Source: JAHEJB01 sp041748175
GTDB lineage: Bacteria; Bacteroidota; Rhodothermia; Rhodothermales; Rubricoccaceae
Assembly (NCBI GenBank): GCA_041748175.1
Contig: JBGTDU010000045.1
Location: forward strand, 1 to 36,445
Length of the DNA stretch: 36,445 nt
Direction of reading: 5' to 3'
Position 1 is the first letter of the stretch; every line of letters starts with the position of its first letter. Below, one piece after another: positions 31,291 to 36,445 of the stretch. A program made the position numbers and the translations under genes. A model generated the notes under the pieces. That model worked only from the letters and a program-made list of their open reading frames with translations. It had not been told where the DNA came from and did not search any database.

Positions 31291-32310
31291 TTACTCGAAG
31301 CCTATCGAGAGACCAACCGTGTAGCCAAAACCGGAGACCAGATCGTTGCCACCACCAAGGTTGTAGCCGTAGTCCGCATACTCTTCAAGCACCGCCCCCT
31401 TGACGTACAGGGAGACAGGGAGTGAGGGAGGAGAGATGCGCAGATAAGGCGCTATCGTGCCGGCATGGCCTCCGTTGGGGACGCCGCTTGCGTTGATGCG
31501 TCCACGCGCATCCTGCGCACGAAGAATGACAGCCGCACCAAGCTCGAACACGCTAAAGCGGATTCCAGCACCTCCGGTGAACAACAGAATGTTGTCGCTG
31601 GTGTCATCTGTAAACGTGTCCGGCGGCGGCGGAGGATCTCCCTCCCCATCTCCACCAGCAGCAGCACTAACGACAACATCGCCAGATCGGGGCATGATAT
31701 AGTCGACGGCACCGAAGAGACGGAAACGCTCGCTCGGATAGTCGAAATCAACACCAAAGAAAATGGCATCGCGCTGGTCGGACGAGGCTTCCGGACGCTC
31801 TAGCGTAGGTTCGTCCGCGAGATCAAGGATATAACCGCCATGGATCCCCATTACGCGACCGCGAAGCATCCCGAACAACTTTGCATTTTGCAGGCCAAAC
31901 GCTGTTTCGACGACAGTGGCGTCACCAATCTTCGTTCTGTTTTGGGCGATGTCTAGCTGCCCTCCGACGCCAAACTTGAAGCTCGAGAGGTTGATAACGT
32001 TAAGCTGTACGCCGACGGAGACACGCTGGCCGACAACTTTTGCGCCGCCTGGGTTGGTGGTCACCGTCCCAGCCTCGGTGTAGAATTCTTCGACAGAACC
32101 GCGGCCATATTCAGCCCACAGCTTGATGGGGGCGGAATGGGCCGCACGGCCGAAGGCGTACGTGTCACTTATGATGGAACGCGTGTCGTCGGTTGCTTCC
32201 AGCGCCACCGCGGCCTGGTCGCGCTCGCACGTGCGCTCCTTCTTGCAATCGCCATCCGGTGCTGCGAACAGCGATCCGGAGAGTAGGGCTACGAGTGCCA
32301 AATTCAGCAT
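31291..32310 (-). CDS. Outer-membrane beta-barrel protein, function unknown
   Basis: The 339-residue protein has a short signal peptide (MLNLALVALLSGSLFAAPDG) followed by a Cys-containing acidic stretch (DCKKERTCERD). Alternating beta-strand sequence then follows: APIKLWAEYGRGSVEEFY, GQRVSVGVQLNVINLSSFKFGVGGQLDIAQNRTKI, LFGMLRGRVMGIHGGYILD, ILLFTGGAGIRFSVFELGAAVILRAQD. It ends with the strand YGYNLGGGNDLVSGFGYTVGLSIGFE, close to the aromatic C-terminal rule for barrel proteins. A Pro-rich loop (DPPPPPDTF) lies between strands. Translation is supported by AGGAGG at 32319-32324. A strong terminator follows. I do not recognise a specific family. Confidence 0.8.
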   Translation of the reverse strand: MLNLALVALLSGSLFAAPDGDCKKERTCERDQAAVALEATDDTRSIISDTYAFGRAAHSAPIKLWAEYGRGSVEEFYTEAGTVTTNPGGAKVVGQRVSVGVQLNVINLSSFKFGVGGQLDIAQNRTKIGDATVVETAFGLQNAKLFGMLRGRVMGIHGGYILDLADEPTLERPEASSDQRDAIFFGVDFDYPSERFRLFGAVDYIMPRSGDVVVSAAAGGDGEGDPPPPPDTFTDDTSDNILLFTGGAGIRFSVFELGAAVILRAQDARGRINASGVPNGGHAGTIAPYLRISPPSLPVSLYVKGAVLEEYADYGYNLGGGNDLVSGFGYTVGLSIGFE

Positions 32311-32559
32311 GGGTGTGTCCTCCTAGTGAACGGGTTAAGGCTGCGGGAGTGATCCTCGCGAAGAGAGATTCTGGCGGCTCGGTGCACGGCATCACATACG
32401 GTGATGAGCGATACGCCGGGACGCGCCAAGTTACATAGGGGTGTGCCCGGATTCCAACACGTACCTTGGCTATCATCGACCAAATTCGGGATATTCTGCA
32501 CCATTCTGAATATTTCGAACCGCTAACCCTTCGTCCGAAAACATTCCCACCCTTCGCCG
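32311..32559. promoter_or_regulatory. Divergent regulatory region between outer-membrane protein and dynamin genes
   Basis: This 249-bp region serves both genes. For the outer-membrane protein gene there is a strong AGGAGG (32319-32324, minus) and a TAACTTG (32433-32427, minus) resembling TAnnTTG. A perfect inverted repeat CATCAC-ATACG-GTGATG (32390-32406) could be an operator. On the plus strand TACCTTGG (32462-32469) is a weak candidate for the dynamin gene. No gene is seen. Confidence 0.35.
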
Positions 32560-34362
32560 ATGGATCTCCTACCTCGTTCGGCTGAGGCCATTCTGGATCG
32601 CGAACGGGCGCTTCTTATCCAACTGCACGGGCTGTTGGTTCGCGTCGAAGCCGACGGCGACGTGAGCCGAAGACTAAGGGAGCTGGCCGAAGGCCTGTCC
32701 AATCTCTTCCTTGTCGTGGTCGTTGGCGAGTTCAACGCGGGAAAATCGACGGTCATTAACGCCCTCTTTGGCGAGGTCGTGATGGAGGAAGGACCGGTCC
32801 CGACGACGGACAGGATCACCGTCCTTCGATATGGCGAACGTTCGGAGAGCCACCGTCAGGGAGATTTTATAACCGAGCGACTTTTCCCTTCTCCGTTTCT
32901 CAAAGGGCTTGCTCTCGTCGATACGCCGGGGACGAATTCGATCATTCAGGAACATCAGGCAATAACGGAGGACTATATACCGCGTGCCGACCTCGTTCTG
33001 TTCGTCACGTCGTTCGATCGGCCCTTGTCCGAGTCGGAGAGGAAGTTTCTTGGGTTCATCCGTGGAAACTGGGGCAAGCAGCTGGTCGTGGTGCTCAACA
33101 AGGCAGATATGGCGAACGGCGAGGCCAATCCCGTTGCGTCGCTGGCTCAGGTTCTGGAGCACATCCGAAAGGGCTTTATCGAGCATATCGGTTTCGAACC
33201 TCGAATTTTTCCGGTAGCGGCTCGGCCCGCGCTGGCGGCCAAGCAGCGTAACCCTGAACCTCCAGAGCTAGACGACCAATGGGTGCAGAGCGGCTTCGGC
33301 GAATTCCAGAACTTCCTCATTGACCACCTGACCGCGGATGAACGGTTGGCTATGAAACTGAAGTCCCCGCTCGACGCGGCGGACATTCACATTCTTTCTG
33401 TGGACGGCCTCGTTCGCCAGCGTTTTACCGTTCTCGAAGCAGACGAGGCCAGCCTGGGGGCGCTACATGCTCGTTTCAAAGAAAAGGAGGAACAGCTCCG
33501 ATCCGCCTTCGACAAAGCGGTTTCGGAGGTTGATGTGGAGCTTGTGGAGATGGAGAACCGCGGCGTGAGATTCCTTACCGATACGATTCGCGTTTCGAAG
33601 CTGGGCCTGATCCGAAACCGGGATGCCTTCAAAGAGGAGTTCACCCGCCAGGTCATCCGCGATGCCGAGCGCCGAATCGAAGAACGCACGGGGGTCGCGG
33701 TCGACACGCTTTTGCGACACGTTTACGAATTGTGGAACGAAACCTCAACGCACATTTCCCGGCAACATCAGCTGGCTGAGCCGACAAAGGCAAGGGCTTT
33801 GGAACGCGACACCTTTATGTACAACAGAGACGAAGTTTTCCGCGACGTTATGCGCGAGGCCGATCGGACGATGGACGCCTACAACCTCAACGAGGAAGCG
33901 CGGCGCATTCTGGAGAACACGCGCGCCACCGCGGCGCTTTTTGCCGGGACCCAGGTGGCGGCCCTCGGGCTGGGCGCAATCGCTACGGTTGTCGTCGCCG
34001 CCAGCGCAATCGATGTAACGGGCGGGTTTGTAGCCGCGGGCGTGCTGGCCGCGTTCGGGTTCGTCCTCCTCCCCCGCCAACGACGCCGGGCCGTGCATGA
34101 GTTCTCCGAGAGGGTCCGGGGGCTCCGCACCGACCTTCGCAAGGCCCTCCAAGCCCAGCTCGACGAAGAGGTGACGGACGCCGTCGCCCGTGTACACAAA
34201 CTCGTCGAGCCTCTGGAGATTCTTGTCGGGGAGCAACGCCAAATGTTAGAGAAGGCCCAGAACGAGGCGTCGGCCCTGGAATCCGAATCCGCTGCCATTC
34301 GACTGGAAGTTGCGCAGCAATTTGGGGAGGCCACATCCCTCACTGAAACCCCCTCTGCATAG
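32560..34362 (+). CDS. Bacterial dynamin-like GTPase
   Basis: The 600-residue protein has a dynamin-type G domain: G1 GEFNAGKST (residues 56-64), G2 VPTTDRITVLRYG with the switch threonine, G3 LVDTPGTNS (DTPG at 121-124) and G4 VVVLNKADM (NKAD at 180-183). A long helical region (300-450) follows. Hydrophobic segments come at about 460-505 (ALFAGTQVAALGLGAIATVVVAASAIDVTGGFVAAGVLAAFGFVLL). A helical C-terminus ends with coiled-coil sequence (EQRQMLEKAQNEASALESESAAI). This is the layout of BDLP/DynA proteins that bind and remodel membranes. The hydrophobic pair would act as the membrane paddle. It is a single gene, not the tandem pair common elsewhere. A bidirectional terminator follows. Confidence 0.9.
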   Translation: MDLLPRSAEAILDRERALLIQLHGLLVRVEADGDVSRRLRELAEGLSNLFLVVVVGEFNAGKSTVINALFGEVVMEEGPVPTTDRITVLRYGERSESHRQGDFITERLFPSPFLKGLALVDTPGTNSIIQEHQAITEDYIPRADLVLFVTSFDRPLSESERKFLGFIRGNWGKQLVVVLNKADMANGEANPVASLAQVLEHIRKGFIEHIGFEPRIFPVAARPALAAKQRNPEPPELDDQWVQSGFGEFQNFLIDHLTADERLAMKLKSPLDAADIHILSVDGLVRQRFTVLEADEASLGALHARFKEKEEQLRSAFDKAVSEVDVELVEMENRGVRFLTDTIRVSKLGLIRNRDAFKEEFTRQVIRDAERRIEERTGVAVDTLLRHVYELWNETSTHISRQHQLAEPTKARALERDTFMYNRDEVFRDVMREADRTMDAYNLNEEARRILENTRATAALFAGTQVAALGLGAIATVVVAASAIDVTGGFVAAGVLAAFGFVLLPRQRRRAVHEFSERVRGLRTDLRKALQAQLDEEVTDAVARVHKLVEPLEILVGEQRQMLEKAQNEASALESESAAIRLEVAQQFGEATSLTETPSA

Positions 34363-34385
34363 AAGCAGCCCGGACAAACTGAAAA

Positions 34386-34421
34386 CGAAACGGGGAGCGT
34401 CTTTCGACGCTCCCCGTTTCG
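34386..34421. terminator. Bidirectional intrinsic terminator between convergent genes
   Basis: CGAAACGGGGAGCGTC (34386-34401) and GACGCTCCCCGTTTCG (34406-34421) form a perfect 16-bp stem with a 4-nt TTTC loop. GTTTCGTTTCC follows on the plus strand and GTTTTCAGTTT on the minus strand. It lies midway between the dynamin stop (34362) and the secretin stop (34469) and can stop transcription from both sides. Confidence 0.88.
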
Positions 34422-34468
34422 TTTCCGAACCCTCTTCCGGAGCACACGGCAATCCTGCCTGGTTTGCC

Positions 34469-35914
34469 CTAGTTGTTCTGCTGCGGCGGCAGATTATAGG
34501 CGTCACGATCCGCGTCGCGCTCTACGTCGGGCGTGATGGTGTTGTAGTGCTCACCCGCATTGGGCCGGAACTGGTTGAGGCGCTCGCGGAGGGTTTCGCG
34601 CTCTCTCTGGTACAGGTTCTGGCGGAGCGGCTGCCCGGCGCGCGTCGGAAGCGAATCGACCACGCTGGCCTGGAGAACGACAACCAATTCCTTCTGAAGG
34701 ACGGACCGCGTGCTGTATGAGAAGAGATACTTCAGGAGCGGGATGTCGCGGAGTATCGGGATGCCTTTCCGCGTCGTCGATTCCTCGGTCGAGTAGAGAC
34801 CCCCGATGACGGTCTGTTCTCCATCCAACAGGAGGACTTGCGTATTCACGTCGCTCTTGTCGATCGTAATGCCAGCCGCGGTCGGCCGCCCGGCACTCTT
34901 CTCGACCTTGATGTTCATGTGGACGAATTCGATGGGTTGCCCATTTTCACCAGCCGCCGGATCGCTGATGAGCGTCGGCGTAACGTCGATGATGATTCCG
35001 GTGGAGATGAACTGAGTGATCGTGTTGCCCTGAAAATCCTGAAGGTTCACAGGAATGTCCGAACCACTCTGCATTCGGCCTTGCTCGCCGCTCTGGACGG
35101 AGACGCTCGGGGAAGCAACGGTTTCACCGTAGCCGTTCACCTCAAACCAGCGGAACAGATCCAGCAAGACCGAGATGTCGACTTGGTCTGTGCTGGTCGT
35201 GATGAATCCGTCGATGGCGTCGAAGAACGACTCGCCGTTCACCGAAAAACGAGGGCGCACAACCGCCGTCGAGCCGGTGCCGCTTCCGCCCGTCGACCCT
35301 CCGGTGCTGCCGCCGCCGCCACTCGCCGAGGCTTCACTGAAAAGCGTGGACCAGTTCGTACCGGTTTCACGCAGGCGGTTCGCGTTTAGCTCAAAGATGA
35401 TCGCGTCGATGCGAATCTCACGGCTGTCGGCCGTGGCTGGCAAGTCAATGCCCGGGCCGTCGTTCCTGCCCCCAAGCCCGAAACCATCTCCCATGGCCGC
35501 AGCGTCCGTTGTGATGGCTTGCGCGGCCTGTTCCTGAATAACGAAATAGCGCTCCGACTCACGGAAGTCCAGCCCCGAACGATCGAGAACCAACTCGAAG
35601 GCGTCGATGAAGTGAACGCCGTTCAGGCTCACGCCGATCGGATCGGTCCGATCCATTGGATCAACGAGCGCCTTACCGGTCACGCGGAGAAACACCGGAT
35701 TTATCAAACGCACGAAGTCATTGAACTGCGTGGTCGGCAAGAACGAGACAAGCTCGTCCTGTGGAACGTAGGACAGCACACGGCGGCCCGTTGGAGAAGT
35801 CACACGCTGGGCGACGGCTTCGCTGGCTGGCCCGGCAAGCAGCGCGAGCAGCAAGCACAGGGGCGTAAGCCGACGAAGTAGCACCTTGCGCGAACGATGG
35901 GTCATCTGGTTCAT
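34469..35914 (-). CDS. Secretin (PilQ/GspD family)
   Basis: Secretins form the outer-membrane ring through which type IV pili or type II substrates pass. The 481-residue product starts with a signal peptide (RLTPLCLLLALLAGPASEAVAQ). An N-domain of STN/N0 type follows (FNDFVRLINPVFLRVTGKALVDPMDRTDPIGVSLNGVHFIDAFELVLDRSGLDFRES). Then comes a segment with REIRIDAIIFELNANRLRETGTNWS, a Gly/Ser/Thr-rich insert, and the secretin core: VNGYGETVASPSVSVQSGEQGRMQSGSDIPV, FISTGIIIDVTPTLIS, TQVLLLDGEQTVIGGLYSTEEST and GIPILRDIPLLKYLFSYSTRSVLQKELVVVLQASVV. The start could be ATG 35914 or 35905; an ATG at 35995 would push the signal peptide too far in. A PilP-like gene precedes it, so PilQ is favoured. Confidence 0.9.
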   Translation of the reverse strand: MNQMTHRSRKVLLRRLTPLCLLLALLAGPASEAVAQRVTSPTGRRVLSYVPQDELVSFLPTTQFNDFVRLINPVFLRVTGKALVDPMDRTDPIGVSLNGVHFIDAFELVLDRSGLDFRESERYFVIQEQAAQAITTDAAAMGDGFGLGGRNDGPGIDLPATADSREIRIDAIIFELNANRLRETGTNWSTLFSEASASGGGGSTGGSTGGSGTGSTAVVRPRFSVNGESFFDAIDGFITTSTDQVDISVLLDLFRWFEVNGYGETVASPSVSVQSGEQGRMQSGSDIPVNLQDFQGNTITQFISTGIIIDVTPTLISDPAAGENGQPIEFVHMNIKVEKSAGRPTAAGITIDKSDVNTQVLLLDGEQTVIGGLYSTEESTTRKGIPILRDIPLLKYLFSYSTRSVLQKELVVVLQASVVDSLPTRAGQPLRQNLYQRERETLRERLNQFRPNAGEHYNTITPDVERDADRDAYNLPPQQNN

Positions 35915-36001
35915 GACGGCGTTGGTTTTATTGGCAGGATTTCGGTTCTGGAGTTCGGAATATGCGTGGGCATAGAAGCCGACGCGCCGCTCCAATGGGT
36001 T

Positions 36002-36445
36002 TTACTGTTGGTCGGAAGAAGAAATGGGCGCAGGGGTGTATAGGCCTGCACGGCGTGCCTCGGGAGTACCCGGCGCAGGAGGGGCATTTTCCATCACAGG
36101 ACCGGACATGGCGTCCAATTGGACCGATCCGAGTGCCTGGCGATACCGCTCTCCAGTCTGCAAGTCCAGTTCCACGCGCGCTCGCGGATTCCACCCTTGT
36201 TGAGGTCGATAATCACACGGGCCTGGTTGGGGTCGACGCTGCTCACGCGGCCGAGATACACGCGGTCGCCCGCATGAAGTGTGCGCATCTGACCTTCGCG
36301 GTTAAACACCGCGGCGCCACCAATCACGCTAATCAGCTCGTCTGTTTCGAGGTCTACCAGGTCGTCCGTGTTCGGCGGAAGCGACTCGAGCACGAGCGGG
36401 AAAAACGGGTTGACGGGCGGGCGGCGAGCCGGAAGGACAGAATCT
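36002..36445 (-). CDS. PilP-like pilus assembly protein, 5' truncated by window and frameshifted
   Basis: The frame entering from the window end reads NPFFPLVLESLPPNTDDLVDLETDELISVIGGAAVFNREGQMRTLHAGDRVYLGRVSSVDPNQARVIIDLNKGGIRER, which looks like a PilP-type pilus alignment protein that bridges the inner-membrane complex to the PilQ secretin. At the GC repeat 36175-36181 the frame then changes to unrelated sequence and stops at 36094. Removing two bases there restores VELDLQTGERYRQALGSVQ and a Pro-rich tail ending ISSSDQQ with a stop at 36002-36004. This is either a sequencing/assembly error in a dinucleotide run or a recent frameshift. The secretin gene follows directly. Confidence 0.7.

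Noticed and set aside
30287..31324. 345-codon plus-strand frame over the TIM-barrel gene
   Set aside because: It runs through the terminator and into the end of the outer-membrane protein gene, is Arg/Cys/His-rich and shows no fold, whereas the minus frame reads as a TIM barrel.

Overview
The window looks like a chromosomal segment of a GC-rich member of the Bacteroidota/Rhodothermota lineage (Rhodothermales/Salinibacter-like). The evidence is a Por-type (T9SS) C-terminal sorting domain, a Bacteroidota-type 'ABC transporter ATPase' family protein of unknown function, ribosomal protein L9 with a long acidic tail, an LptC/OstA/LptB operon, and promoter-like TAnnTTTG/TATCTTGC elements instead of sigma70 boxes. 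The lineage call is inference; no search was possible. No rRNA, tRNA, CRISPR array or prophage was seen.

Layout from left to right. (1) 1-138 is the right end of an IS5-family insertion sequence. (2) 381-4143, plus strand: dxs (isoprenoid precursors), a small protein of unknown function and a secreted L,D-transpeptidase. (3) 4155-7306, minus strand: rpsF-rpsR-rplI, a possible 28-residue membrane peptide, a stand-alone DsbD-N-like periplasmic protein, a CAP-domain lipoprotein and an arsenate-reductase/LMW-phosphatase. (4) 7558-11631, minus: prfA-glmS (overlapping) and a type I-beta DAHP synthase. (5) 11738-12600: a T9SS cargo gene interrupted by an in-frame TAG, followed by two palindromic intergenic repeats. 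(6) 12946-16126, minus: lptC-ostA-lptB for lipopolysaccharide transport. (7) 16431-18464, plus: a partner-switching module (STAS antagonist, HATPase anti-sigma kinase, REC-PP2C phosphatase). (8) 18471-22684, minus: an apparent six-gene operon that opens with two bacterial-microcompartment (BMC) hexamer shell proteins and continues with a YbbR protein, a DMT transporter, a DUF4230 protein and a membrane protein. (9) 22755-30228, minus: an envelope-polysaccharide cluster (YfhO protein, GT4, pyruvyl transferase-like, GT2, Wzx-type flippase). (10) 30413-32310, minus: a TIM-barrel epimerase-like protein and an outer-membrane beta-barrel protein separated by a strong terminator. (11) 32560-34362, plus: a dynamin-like GTPase. 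(12) 34469-36445, minus: a PilQ-type secretin preceded by the 3' part of a PilP-like gene with an apparent 2-bp frameshift.

Most of the window serves envelope biogenesis: LPS export, surface polysaccharide, peptidoglycan cross-linking, pili and amino-sugar supply through GlmS. The most unusual element is the pair of shell proteins with no enzyme, pentamer vertex protein or trimeric shell protein nearby. The second one has a rewritten pore loop and a C-terminal helical extension resembling Rho-N/SAP/HeH nucleic-acid-binding folds, and its stop overlaps the start of a YbbR-domain gene. This is the best candidate for an undescribed system here.
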